Positions 12,436 through 23,654 of a stretch of DNA of 64,000 bases are shown here, piece by piece. Made by a program: the position numbers and the translations under genes. Under the pieces are notes generated by a model. It saw only the letters and a list, made by a program, of their open reading frames with translations, was not told where the DNA came from and made no database searches. The stretch is from Oscarella lobularis (lineage: Eukaryota > Porifera > Homoscleromorpha > Homosclerophorida > Oscarellidae). The stretch is from positions 3,534,001-3,598,000 of the forward strand of contig NC_089178.1 in the NCBI RefSeq assembly GCF_947507565.1. The letters run 5' to 3'. Each line of letters begins with the position of its first letter. Position 1 is the first letter of the stretch.

Positions 12436-12544
12436 AATGGGCTGAGAGGGCGGGTCTATGTACAATGGCCCGTATAATATGACGTCAAGTTCCTGCGCAA
12501 CATGGTCAAAAGATGAGCAATCGCCAACCGCAATCAGGAAATGA

Positions 12545-14696
12545 TTACACAGAAAGGTATCCGTCTGGAATGTTTGTTCCCAGATAGTCAGCAAGCGTTT
12601 CGGCGATCTTTTCAAATGATGGTCTCTCTCCTGCTTCTGTCAGCCAACACTGATGCATGACTTCGTATCTATATACATGTATGGCTCAGAAATATTAGCT
12701 AAGTAATAACAAGACGTTTCCACCTACATTTCCTCTGGACAATTACTGGGTCTGTCCAACCGATCTCCTCTTTCGAGAAATGAAGCGATGTCCTGAACAG
12801 CTACTCCAGGATACGGCATCTTTCCCAGGCTCATGATTTCCCACAGTGTCACTCCATACGACCACTTATATCGCAAAGAAACTAAAACGATTAGTAGAGA
12901 GAATCAAGGAAGACTAACCGTATCGGTTTTGATGGTGAAGAGGCCATCAGTAAGACTCTCCAAAGCACACCAACGAATGGGAATACGTGCTCCCTTTGGA
13001 TTCATTCGATAATAGTCCTTGTCCTCTTGCAGCGCCCTGGCCAGACCAAAATCAGCAACTCTAATTTTGAAATCCCAGTCTACCCTATTGATGAAAAGTG
13101 TTGAGAAATAGTAGGCCTTTAGAAAGGCATACTTACATGCAATTTCGCGCAGCCAAGTCTCGGTGCACGATACTTCTCGCTGACAAATATTCCATTCCCT
13201 TTGCAACTTGGTAACCAAACTGCACGAGTTCTACAGTTGTCGGAAGAGAATTCTACACAGGAATTGACTCAACGAACATTTATCTGACCAATGTACTACC
13301 TCCGGAGTTGATTCGTTACTAGAAGTTGTAGTACCACCCGAATGTGATGTCGTTTTGATTCTCTTTCCCCTCAGATGCGTTCGGAGGTCACCCAGCATCA
13401 TGTAGGGAAGAACGACCAATGGCGAGGTGTATCGCACGTTGTCGCTATTTGGCGACCAGCAGATGCCAAGTAAGTTCATTACATTGGGATGATTTAAGTC
13501 GGTCATTCGTAGAGCTTCCATCACAAAGCTCTGCGTCTCTTTCGTCGAATCACTACCCGGGTCTAAAAAAAACAAAAATTTGTGATTCGGACGTTTCAGT
13601 TGGGTTAGAAAATACCGATTTTGACAGATTTGGCAGCAACGGTTTGTGAAGAATCCAAAAGACACTTGTACACTTTACCAAAACTGCCTAAAGCGGTACA
13701 ACAAATGTCTTTCGAGAATGTGAATAAATAAATTTCTACTGCTGCACCTTCGCCAATGATATCTTGAATTTGCAAACGATCGGGATCTATAGCAACTTTT
13801 CGAATTTTCTTCTCTGTATCTGAATCCCAAAGAGACGGGCGAAGAGGTACGAGAGGAAAGCCTTGATATGCATTAGGATGACTACTACTTCCAGTCTGAG
13901 TATCATAAGTTTCGTTTCGAGATTTTCTTCGTCTTCTGTACGTGCAAATGATTAGAATAACGACAAGAATAATGATGATGACCAGTGCACCGGATGCTCC
14001 TGATGCCACTATGACAATAGGAAAAGGAGAGTCCGTCTTTTCAGAGCAATTGTCGAGTGAGCAGTTATTTGGAAGAAAACTAGGCTGAGATTGAATTGTC
14101 GCAGCTTGTGTCGCAGCTTGTGACGACGGCATTGGCGTCGTTGAAAGGTCTGCAAGCCCAATATTGACACAAGTTCCGTTTGATTCTTTCACAGTTGGAA
14201 ACTGACCACAGTTGCCTTGAAAATCGCCCAGGACGCTCGGTTGAAGTTGTAGAGCGTCGATAACGAGTCGTCCATATGCTCCATCAACCGCATTTTTAAT
14301 ACAACTTGGACTGCCGGTTAGAGTCGCAAAACAATCTTCGCGACATATGGAAAAGCGCTCTACTGAGTGATTTGACACGACCGTACAATTCGGGAAGTAA
14401 ATGTAGCAGAAAGCGGCAGCAAGAGCTTCTTTGCACTCCAAAGAAACACCGTGGATAAGGCCGCCTGCTTCCGCTGCCGTATCGTAGATATTTCTCAAAT
14501 GTGTGGTAAGGTTTTTCTGGGAATATCTCGGATCGCGATCAACAAACACCGACCTTCCAGCTCTGGACGAGTTGCAGATGCTTTCTCCGCTGTACATCTC
14601 ACAGGTCGACTTTGAGGAATCGACGACTACCGATAGCTTCGGCTGTGCTAAAACCGATTGCAACGCCAGCAGAAACAATGCACCAACGGGTGTCAT
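12545..14696 (-). CDS. M6: single-CRD receptor tyrosine kinase, MET-like kinase, apparently intact
   Basis: Exons: 14696-13748, 13687-13616, 13562-13300, 13252-13137, 13084-12919, 12864-12728, 12668-12545; exactly 609 codons. Leader at 1-17, CRD about 30-178, Ser/Thr/Gln linker, membrane helix about 227-252, basic YRRRRK, juxtamembrane to 308, kinase about 309-600. All catalytic motifs are present ([32 protein letters not shown]). Its kinase half is nearly identical to M4 through the tandem duplication, while the CRD half has diverged more. R1 ends only 106 bp upstream. A TGACGTCA element is at 14747-14754, about 50 bp before the ATG. Confidence 0.88.
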
Positions 14697-14801
14697 TTGA
14701 GAGGAGGGCGGGTCTAGGTTGGTACAGATCGCAAACCCGTATAATATGACGTCAGGTCATGCGTCAAACATACGAAGAAAATTATTTCCATTCGGCGTGT
14801 C

Positions 14802-17800
14802 TTAAAGTTCCTGCAACGTGGTCAAAAGATGAGCAAACGTGGGGCGATCGTTGGGATCGGATCGCCAACACGTCTTCATGATATCGTAGAGTGATTCTAA
14901 GCGTAGCTCATCTGGCTCCGTCAACGTATCGCCGTTAACAACGGCTTTGACGACTTGTTCGTTCGTCTTACCGTAATAGGGCTGCTTACCTAGAGTGCAC
15001 ACTTCCCACATCAGAACGCCGAACGACCAGACGTCCGATTTCAAAGTGAATCGACCGTACATGACACTTTCCGGCGGCATCCAGCGAACGGGAAGAAGAG
15101 CTTTACCCCCAATGCTATATGAATATTCGAGTTTTGATTAATAAATAATTAGAAATAGGATTTACCGGTAGTAATCCGACGAATAGATGTCTCTGGACAT
15201 TCCAAAATCGGCGACTTTAGCGACGAGATTGTCGCCAATGAGACAATTTCGCGTCGCGATGTCGCGATGAACGAATCGTTTCTCTTCGAGATAGGCGCAC
15301 GCCTGGCACAGCTGAACGATGACGAAGAGAAGATCGTGACCGCCGAGCTCGTGTTTCTCGTCGCTTTCCGGCCTTAGAACTGTGGCGTCTCCGAGAAGGG
15401 ATTTTCTCAGAAATTCGCCCAAGTCACCGTGACACATGAACTCGAAGATCAAGCATTCGGTGGGCGATGTCTTTCGCGTGCATTGCGCCAGCAATCGGAT
15501 AATATTCGGATGCTCCAGTTGAGACATGATGCAGAGTTCCTTCGTGAATTCCTCTCTGCTCTTTTCGTCGGCGTCGTCTTTTAGGATCTTCACGGCAACT
15601 AGCGTTTTATTGGCAATCTCACCTAGGAACACCTGGAGAGAAAAAAAACGTAAGGGTGGCCACGACTTCTCTAATACTTACCATTCCAAATTCTCCCTGT
15701 CCCAAGTCTCTAATGTATCTGATATCATCTGAACTGATTTCTTGTACTGTCTTCGCTCCGCTTGCCATTAGAGACGTGACGTCGAATACGCCTGATTCGT
15801 TATTGCGTAATGCCTGCTTCATTGTCATGACGCCGCCGTCTTTGTTCGTCATTGGTTCATAATTGGCATTAAGTACTTCGACGTTTCCGTCACGCACGCT
15901 CAGTTTCGGTCCGCTGTAGTCGTTCAGAGTTCTATCATTGACGGAATATGAATACGAGGGGAATAGAGCGAGGGTTTTCGAGCGCTGGCGTCGTCGTCGA
16001 GTCGCAACGCAGAACACAGTTACAATAATGATAAAAATGAGTAATGATCCGACCCCCGCCGCTGTAGCTGCAATAATAGTCGTTGAAATCGACGAAGGCG
16101 GTTTTGAAGTGACAGGGGTTCGCGTTGTGAAGACCGGCGGCGCAGATGTCGGCGTTTCTAAGGAAGAGAATAATCAGATATTCTTTTTATTTATGAGACC
16201 GAACCAGGTGTGTATCCAAACGATATTCCCGGGTCCATGCAATGAGGATTTTGAGATTTATCTTCTAGGTCGCTGCACACGGGAAAACCAACTCTTGCAA
16301 AACGCGGAGCCCCGCTTAGGTCCTGAGCTCTCAGAGCCTCCAGTCCCGTTCCATAAAGACGCCCACAGTTTCCTTTAGACGCTTGATAACACGATTCTCT
16401 GCACATATCTTCCGGCGTCAAGTTACTGACGCCGGGCTCGTTGGACTTGCACGAGGGAAAAGCGAAATAGCACAAAATTTCAAGAAAATCGTTCAAGCAG
16501 GAAATATTAATATTGAGGATAGCTGTAATTGGAACGAAGATATCTCTTAACCGGCTCAGTTCAGCGTTGACGGTCTCAGGAGAAACACTCACGTCAACAA
16601 GCACCGTCTTTCCCTGACGAACTCTACAAACATCACCTGCCGTGTACATCTCACACTGAAGGGGAAAGACTAGAGAAGCAGTGCGGAGGAGGATACATTT
16701 AGAATAAAAAATAAGAGCGTACCTCTGTTAGTGCAATTGCAAAAGCCCCACTGCAAATGAGTTTCATAGTCGCCTGGTTCAGTGGCGCACCATGACGAAT
16801 TGCCCGTGCCAATGCACTCGTTGTATTCCGCGCCCTTGTACGTGAACGGAAAATGGCACGGTGTGCCAACGGCGGCCGTTCCACCGCACGTGCCATTTCC
16901 GGGGCCTGGAACGGTTGGTGCAGTGAATGTAGGACCTACAGATCAAGAAATGGACCAATGGGGGCATGTATACGTGCAGAGGACGCTCGCTATACTTGGG
17001 GATTGGGAGAGAAGGGGAATTTCTGTGCACGCGGTATTTTTCTTCGATGGTAAGCCAGTGCAATCGAGGTCAGATTTCGCGAGTTGAATTTGCTCGTTAC
17101 CGACGCCGATTGAGGCCAAAAAGGCGCCTTTGAGTCGCTGAATATCGTTCGAACAGGACTGACTCGACGAAAAGACGCGCTTGCAATCTTCGTCGCAGAG
17201 ACGAGCCCACGACGAGGGGAGAAGACACGTCGGAAAAGCGTAGTTGCAAGCGATATTTAGTTGGACGTCGAGGCACTGACGATCGGAATTTTGAGCTGTT
17301 TGCATGACTTGCGCGACGAAATTATCGACGTCCGCTTGGCTTTGTTTCTTCGGCAGAAAAACGCTTTTATTTGAAGAAATGTAAGGGGAGCAGATTTCGG
17401 CTGATCGATGAACGTAGATCTCGCAGCGACCAAGAGTCGGCGGAGTCGTAGTTGGAGTCGCCGCGGGAATCGACGACGTCGTACTTGAAGAATTTGGAGT
17501 CATAGTTGTTGGGACCAAAGTCGAAGAATTCGACGTAGTAGCTGAAGAATTTGAAGTCGTAGTTGTTGGGATCAAAGTCGAAGAATTCGACGTAGTAGCT
17601 GAAGAATTTGGAGTCGTAGTTGTTGGGATCAAAGTCGAAGAATTCAAAGTCGTAGTTGTTGGAATCAAAGTCGAAAAATTCGACGTAGTAGTAGCTGAAG
17701 AATTCGTCGTTGAGCTCGGAGTTGAATCCGTAGTTGGGGCGCCCGTTCTGTTTGTCGTTGACAAAGTTGCATTGGAACGAAGGCCCGTGCTGGGCGTCGG

Positions 17801-17948
17801 CGATTGGCTACGATCTATACAGAGAAGTATTAAACAAGGGCCGTCTTTCTCACGTGTTCCCTGCAGGCTAGAGACTCGTCTATAAACACTTACAACACGG
17901 GAGAAACGCAGCCAGGACGAGCATGCATTTTCCAGCGATACAAACCAT
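14802..17948 (-). CDS. R1: CRD-FN2-CRD receptor tyrosine kinase, ROR/MuSK/Trk-like
   Basis: Exons: 17948-17894, 17814-16996, 16935-16723, 16669-16205, 16157-15682, 15632-15166, 15114-14802. They join to 936 codons with all phases kept. Short leader (MVCIAGKCMLVLAAF), then a long Ser/Thr/Asn linker coded by a minisatellite, CRD1 about 165-288, FN2 about 300-362 (CHFPFTYKG, SSWCATE, FCNC), CRD2 about 368-515, membrane helix about 533-560, long juxtamembrane, kinase about 645-930. Kinase motifs: [66 protein letters not shown] and RDIYSSDYYR are typical of ROR, MuSK and Trk kinases. ROR/MuSK carry a CRD plus a kringle; here an FN2 module takes that place. ATG 17948 is preferred over the downstream ATG at 17924 because it lengthens the leader. 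Confidence 0.87.
17504..17725. repeat. Coding minisatellite, unit 57 bp (19 residues), in the R1 linker
   Basis: Successive units start with GTTGTTGGGA(C/T)CAAAG on the plus strand. There are two full units of 57 bp, a shortened third unit and a partial fourth. In R1 they encode Ser/Thr/Asn-rich text with repeated Asn-Ser-Ser and Pro-Thr-Thr-Thr, which suggests a glycosylated stalk. Units differ by a few bases, so copy number has probably changed recently. Confidence 0.75.
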
Positions 17949-18042
17949 TCAAAAACAACGAAGACGAGAGTTCACGTTCGCGTTCACAAAGAGAGCACGT
18001 GATGACTATGCGAGGGAGAAACGAGAGAAGAGTCAATCATCG

Positions 18043-20026
18043 TCAATGGCTCGCGACATTCGCCATAGCGGGAAGAATTTCGCTGTAGATATCGATTCCG
18101 CGAAGAAAGACGTCTTCACTCAAGTATTCGTCGTGTTCGTGTAGGAGGATGGGCGTGTTGTTCATGGGCGAAAAGCCGTAGGCTTGGTAGCCGGCCTATT
18201 AGGGGGGAAAATCCTATGCGAAAACGCATCGATTCGAAATCTTACCGCACGCAAAAAACGACTGTCCGTACCGGCGGGAAAGATTCTCGGCTCCACGTGA
18301 ATTTTCCTAGGGAAAGAGTCGCGTGTTTTCAATCTTTAGGAAAAGGACTTACGCCTTGTCGCATGCTCCTTTGAATGCTCTCCACCAGGGGCTCGTATCA
18401 TCAATAGACGTAATCGTCTGATCGCTGTGTTTCTGTTGATTAAATCGTATTGAGTTTTTTTTGGTAGAGATGACGTCACCTCTGTGAATTCATAGGAGCA
18501 GCCTTCGCCGCCCGCTGCCACCCAATCAGAAATCGTTTGCTCAAATTCCTGTCACACGGACTTTTATAGAAATTTTACGATTAAATTAAGGGAAAACCTT
18601 TTGGGGTATTGTTGGAGGAACGCGAATATCAAAGACGGCGGTCAATTCAGCCGGAACAACGTTCGCCAGAACTCCACCCTTCAAAGATTATGAGTGTTAT
18701 TTTGGGGGATTTAGATATGGTTACTCTACTTCAACGATCGTCAAATTCACTGTGGCGATTTCGCCTATATGCAACTGAGGATTACTTTTAAGTCTAGAGA
18801 GAAGAGAATTAGTGTAGCTAAATCGCGTAAATTCTGTCTCTACTTCTCCTCTTGAGCACGTCTAAATTCGAAAGCTTTTCCCATAATTTTGCTCTATATA
18901 TTTAGTGTTCGGATCAATACAGAGTAAAATTAATTGCGCATACTAGTTTCTCGCCAGCGGTGTTCTCTATGAGAAGAGAACCGTGGCCTGTGTTTCCTTT
19001 ACAGCTAACTCTGAGCCCTAAGACAACCAAAGACTCACTAGAAAGAGAGAGAGAGTAAAAGGATAGGAAGAATTACGCCAAGGAGCACGTTCCGCATTGA
19101 ATAGGATAAAAGTATCAGTTGGACTGGCTAAACCTGTTAATTAAGGTAAAATTATTTATTTGGAATTATTGATTGATTATGTGCCTTCGTCCAAAACGAA
19201 ACCGATATTAAACTGCTTCAATTCTCCGCTATTGATTAGAGCCAACATGCCCTTGTCAGAGCCAACCTCTTCATCTAAATACAAACAATTCAATAGATTA
19301 TTAAGATTAATTAATTATCGAGTACCTGGAGTGAAAGACATGTGTATCGTTCTAAGACAGTGATGCCCATTCGATTTGAGATGACGAATCGCTTCCAGGT
19401 ATCTAGAAGAGATTTAGATTATAATTGAAAGAGAGAGTGAAATTGGCTCACTGTATTCCAACACATTTCATATCCTGCCACCCAAAAAATATAAGAGATA
19501 TTGACTTAATTAATGTCTTACCTGTGATCCACGCGCGTAAATTTTTCCATCTTCTGTCTTGTGAGCGTCGAACGGTGGATGGGTCCAATATTCCTTTCAA
19601 TTAACGAATTCTATTAATTTATTAAATTCAAGAGGGTCTGCTTTACTGTACTTCGAACACGGGCACGACGTCCATGTGAGAATTCAAAAGAATCGAAGGC
19701 AATGAAGGATCTTTGCCAGGCCACGTCAAAATTGCGATTGGATTGCGTTCGACGAGCTAGTATCGTCGCAATAACTACTCGGTTGGTCGATTTGAAGGGG
19801 CTGCGTACGTCAAAACGCTTGAATTCCAAGCCAATTTCTTCGGCTTGTCGAATGAGGAATTTGATTGCTGGTTCTGCGTTGAGGAAGACGTTGCGGCGAG
19901 AGCGGGCACATTGCTACGTTTTTTCGTACCGTAATCGGGGTCGGGGTGAACGGTCTTGCATCGGAGATACTCTCGAAAGTTCGAAACGGCTTCCTCTTCG
20001 CTTTTTGTCTTCTTTGGAGTCGACAT
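18043..20026 (-). CDS. ACY1: Aminoacylase-1 (N-acyl-L-amino-acid amidohydrolase)
   Basis: Cytosolic zinc peptidase of the M20 family that releases acetate from N-acetylated amino acids. Some fourteen short exons can be read, with GT..AG joins except one GC..AG intron at 19134-19184. Recognisable parts in order: [37 protein letters not shown] (zinc ligand His in NSHMD), [29 protein letters not shown] (catalytic Glu and metal site), [70 protein letters not shown], ending VASH and TGA at 18043-18045. The motif that reads VGGHxG in vertebrates appears to be VGSDKG here. ATG 20026 gives a start just upstream of the conserved FREYLR block. The gene ends 95 bp from the start of R1 and follows an ordinary single-copy pattern. 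Confidence 0.88.
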
Positions 20027-20389
20027 GATGTGTCTACGGGACGCCACGGGGGTTGGCGGGTAACGAAACTGCTGCGCGGCGTTCGTTTACCTTATAGTTC
20101 GTCGTAGAATCTAGTTCGAAGACGTTTTTTCCGCCATCTTGGCTTGTGGCGCTATTCTTGCGGCTTGCAACGTCACGAAAATTGCGTCATGCGCGTGCGC
20201 TGTGTGTTGCGGTTAAACCACGTGATCGAGAATGAACCAATGATGGCGTTTGCTGACTCGGCGGGACGTTCAAATGCTTCGCGTCGCACCGATTTCTTTT
20301 AGTTGCGGCTGAGGGTGGATGCGGCGTGGATCTCTGCGTCTCGTTCTTGATCGGACCGACACGGGGGAAGACAAAAGGCAAGTCTCGGG

Positions 20390-20945
20390 TAGTTGTTTCA
20401 GCGCGGCCCACGGATTAATCCCGTGCCGGAGCCCGTAGGCAGGGCGATGGGGGGCTTCGGCCTCGGTACGCGCACTGGGCGGAATGGTCGCCAATGTCTT
20501 ATTGCTGCCGAACAAGTACGGCCCGCGCTAGGCTCGAGCGGGCACGACTTGGAGGGGGTGTCGCAAGCGGTCTGGTTGCCGGCACTTATCTCACCATTGG
20601 CGCGATTAGACGGAGGATGACCTGGCCCAGGAAACCTCGACTTGGGCATTGCACTGCCTTCCCTGTCGACTCTACAAGGTCGGCCGTTCTCCACTTCCGC
20701 AAGGCCCGGTTCTTCCCAGGAAGACATACCGAAGGCTTTGGTACCAACGAGCCGGGGGACTCGGTATTAGGGGCCGTTTCTCGTCCAGGCGGTACTGATC
20801 GGAGTGGCCGAGGACCCGCAACTCGCCCGAAACTTTTTGGAAGGGGGTCATCGCTTTGCGAAGACTTCCCTGGGCTACGAAAGCGTCCAAACCTCCCCGT
20901 GGTGTAGCCTGGGTAACGCGAATATGGACGCACGCAAAAAGGTAC
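20390..20945 (+). other. G+C-rich island with overlapping open frames, unexplained
   Basis: Base composition changes sharply: this stretch is visibly richer in G and C than its flanks and has open frames on both strands at once (20494-20907 plus, 20586-20951 minus, 20398-20727 minus). None resembles a protein I know. A TTTCAG precedes it at 20395-20400 and AAAAAG|GTACGT closes it at 20940, with CTTTTTAG 49 bp further on, so it could be an exon of a plus-strand transcript. AATAAA occurs at 21081-21086. It might be a CpG-type promoter island for ACY1, a non-coding RNA, or inserted foreign DNA. I cannot decide among these. Confidence 0.45.
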
Positions 20946-20949
20946 GTAC

Positions 20950-21445
20950 AACGACGATTTGACAGTAACTGATCGTATTTTTCTTTTTAGGCGGACACTG
21001 AACTTTTTTTAGCGCGATGGCGGCAGGGATTTTTTTGTTTTTTTTATTGTACTGCATGCTTTTACTGTATTTTTTGTGAGAATAAAATGTCGAAAAAGAA
21101 AGAAAGATCTTTCGCTGTAGCGCACTCGCGTGATCGAGACCCGGACTTACAACGAAATGGACTCACCGAGATCTGGTGCGCTTGCGAGAGGCTCGTCGAA
21201 CGCGTTCGTACATCGACGATGTAATTTTAGCGTCTAAAAGTCAGCGGAGCCGCAAAAAGTTGGCTTGGTCGACGGCAACGGGCGACACTTCGCCGGAGAG
21301 AAGGTCTGGAATGCTTCACAGCACTCCAAACAAAGTTAGTCGACATGGAAACATCGTGTTAGGAACGAGCCTAGCGATCGGTGTCTAGTCGAAAGGATCA
21401 TTAGTCGAAGTCGCCGCGAGCACAGGCACTCGCAAACACAATTCG
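20950..21445 (+). other. Intergenic stretch with an open frame at 21159-21388, possible 5' exon
   Basis: A T-rich stretch (20985-21080) is followed by an open plus-strand frame from about 21159 to TAG at 21388. It reads like ordinary coding sequence (RTRSYIDDVILASKS, GMLHSTPNKVSRHGN) but has no certain ATG or splice into the next gene. It may be an upstream exon of the CCDC62-like gene, whose frame is also open from 21387 back to an AG, or a small separate gene. No family recognised. Confidence 0.35.
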
Positions 21446-23589
21446 ATGCCCAAACGATTTGAAAGTAGTCTCTCGTCGATTGGCGTAAGAATTCGACGAC
21501 GTATGTGCGATATTCTTCGAGTGACGCCCCCGTAGGATGACACTGTTGTTCCTGATGACGATCTAGTGGAAGGGGAAGGGGAAGAGGGAGAAGAGGAGGG
21601 ACGATTTGGTCTTTCACGTCAGCTTCAAAGCCTTGCTGTTGCATTGCATGCCAGTCGGAAGGGGAGCGAGGAGATGGGCTTGATTTATAAGCAGCAAAAT
21701 GAGATGCAATTGCTGATGACCGAGCTCAAGGACAGAGACAGGTAGAAACGATGCAATGTACATCGCTTTAATTTATGGGGAACTAGGGAGTTAAACGATA
21801 TGGTTTCGGCTCATAAGAAGCAACTGGGTGCTTGGGAGATTGACAGGCAAAAGGTATATTTTATTGCTTTCAGCCTTCTCTTTCTTTTTCTATGTTGTTG
21901 TGCAGATCTTATTGCTAGAGGAGAGATTTGCTAAGATGAAAAGTTTTGTTTCAGATGTTCTTTGCGTATTTCGAAAGTGCAGGGATTTTTTTAGAGGAAT
22001 TATATGCCAAAGATAGTCTTATTTCATTTCTGGACAATCAGTACGTAATAAGAGAAAACTAGGTAGACTAGCTGGATGCAACTGCTGTCTTATTCCACAG
22101 AGTGAAGCAATACGAAAACTTGAATCAAACGAGAAGCGACGAACTGGAAACGACGCAAGGGGAGTTGAAGGAGGCTCAGGTGAAAGCGGGACAGTCTGTC
22201 AGAGAGTTTCAAAAGTTGAAGGTGCCCTACGTTTATTTGAATGGTAGACCATGAAAAACGAATTTTTAATTCCAGGCTCAACAACACAGTCTGCAGAAGA
22301 GTCTCAAAATTTTAAAAGAGAGAGAGGAGAATATATCAGGAGCACTTGCAGCCAAGGTGCAATTTTGTTGCCAAACAATAATAATTATTGATTTGTGTTG
22401 TGTAGACTGTTGAATTGAAGGAAACCGTTCAGCAATTAAACAGCGCTGAGAAAAGATGTCAAGAATTAGGACTACAGCTCCAGGTTGACGTGATACTACT
22501 CTTAATTAATTAAAGCCAATATTTTTTTAAAAGGCCAAGGAAAATGCTGAGGCCATTCTCAAGGAAGAGCTGATGATACAGAAAGAGATGACAGCTGAAT
22601 TGAAGGAAGAACACAAAGACGTTATGGGTAAGCTGGGATGTAGAGGTAACAATGATTCCGGATTAATTTAAATTTCAGGGCAAAATGAAGAATATCAGGC
22701 TGAGATAGATCAGTTGAAGAGACAATTGAGCACTGTACTGTACCTCAAAATATTTAATAAATTCAGTGACTGAATGTCGGTTTTTCAGATGCGTGAAAAG
22801 TCCACTCTTCTGGAAAAAGAACTTCAACTCTCAGGTAAACGATTCTAACCAAATTATGTTGTAAAAATGACGTCGTTTCAGTGGAACGTGAAAAACGAAA
22901 GGACCAGTTGCTTACCTTTCAGAAAGCAAAGCAGCAAAGATGCGATTCGGAATTGTCCACTTCAAGACAGGTGACCATAATTCTTCTGACTGAAAAAAGA
23001 GCAGATTCCCTATGACTATCCATTGGGGCAGCTCTACGAAAGGCAACTTCGAGAAATAGAGATGCTTCGATTGAACTTGCACAGCGCCCAAGAGGAGATG
23101 GTGAAGCAAGAACAAGAGCTAAGCATGCACAGGTATTATAGCGAAAGATTGATTAGAAGCCACGAGGATTTAGGATTGTAACTAACTACGCTAGACATTC
23201 TCCTTCGAAAATAAAGGAAAGTAGTCCGGGAAGTAGCGCGGATTTGATGCAACAAAAGTCGCCAAGACGCGGCGAAATCGGTCAAATGGCGTCTGACATC
23301 AAAATACAATTGTCGAATATTTTGAATTCGGATGGAGAAAATCAGGGGGATTCGGACAGCGATGAGGCAGCATCCGTTGCCAGTTTTTCAGGAGTAGGGA
23401 GGAGGGAGGAGGGATTATATAGTTTCTATATACACGTGGTCTCTATTCTAGTTTTCTACTACTGAAACTCCGGCGCTCAATACGTCGGGACGCCTGGAGA
23501 AGCTTCTCACTGAATCCCAACAGCTAGCGAGAGAAATTTCAAGTGCAAAAACGCTGAAATTGAAATCGGTTTCAGCGCAAGATGACTGA
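21446..23589 (+). CDS. CCDC62: Coiled-coil protein, CCDC62-like
   Basis: About fourteen short plus-strand exons, nearly all heptad-rich. The first readable exon starts MPKRFESSLSSIG (21446-21484) and joins an acidic stretch from 21537. Recognisable pieces match my memory of CCDC62 in order: LLMTELKDRD|RELNDMVSAHKKQL, WEIDRQK|ILLLEERF, VEREKRKDQLLTFQKAKQQ, and near the end GRLEKLLTESQQLAREIS. The stop is TGA 23587-23589. Vertebrate CCDC62 is described as a nuclear-receptor coactivator and as a testis protein needed for the acrosome; nothing here shows which role applies. A Ser-rich, acidic stretch (SDSDEAASVASFS) lies before the last exon. Upstream coding exons may be missing from this model. 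The gene converges on RPL28, with 65 bp between the stop codons. Confidence 0.72.
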
Positions 23590-23654
23590 TTGACTATTAA
23601 GATTTCAACAAATCTTTTATTGAGAATCATACCACACGTGTGACGTCATCGCCT

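Larger units (their letters stand above)
7266..15002. repeat. Direct tandem duplication, two copies of about 3.86 kb (7266-11125 and 11126-15002)
   Basis: Matching positions are offset by 3860 over long stretches: M3 start 8575 and M5 start 12435, M4 stop 8685 and M6 stop 12545. After the divergent CRD half of M4/M6 the offset becomes about 3880. Copy 1 ends in the R1-type C-lobe fragment. Copy 2 ends in the true R1 gene. The junction at about 11124-11127 joins sequence matching 15002 to sequence matching 7266, with about two extra bases. The region around the M3/M5 start codons and promoters looks identical by eye. Confidence 0.88.

Noticed and set aside
20494-20951. Overlapping frames of 109-137 residues in the G+C-rich island as genes
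   Set aside because: High G+C lowers stop frequency, frames exist on both strands at once, and none resembles a known protein.
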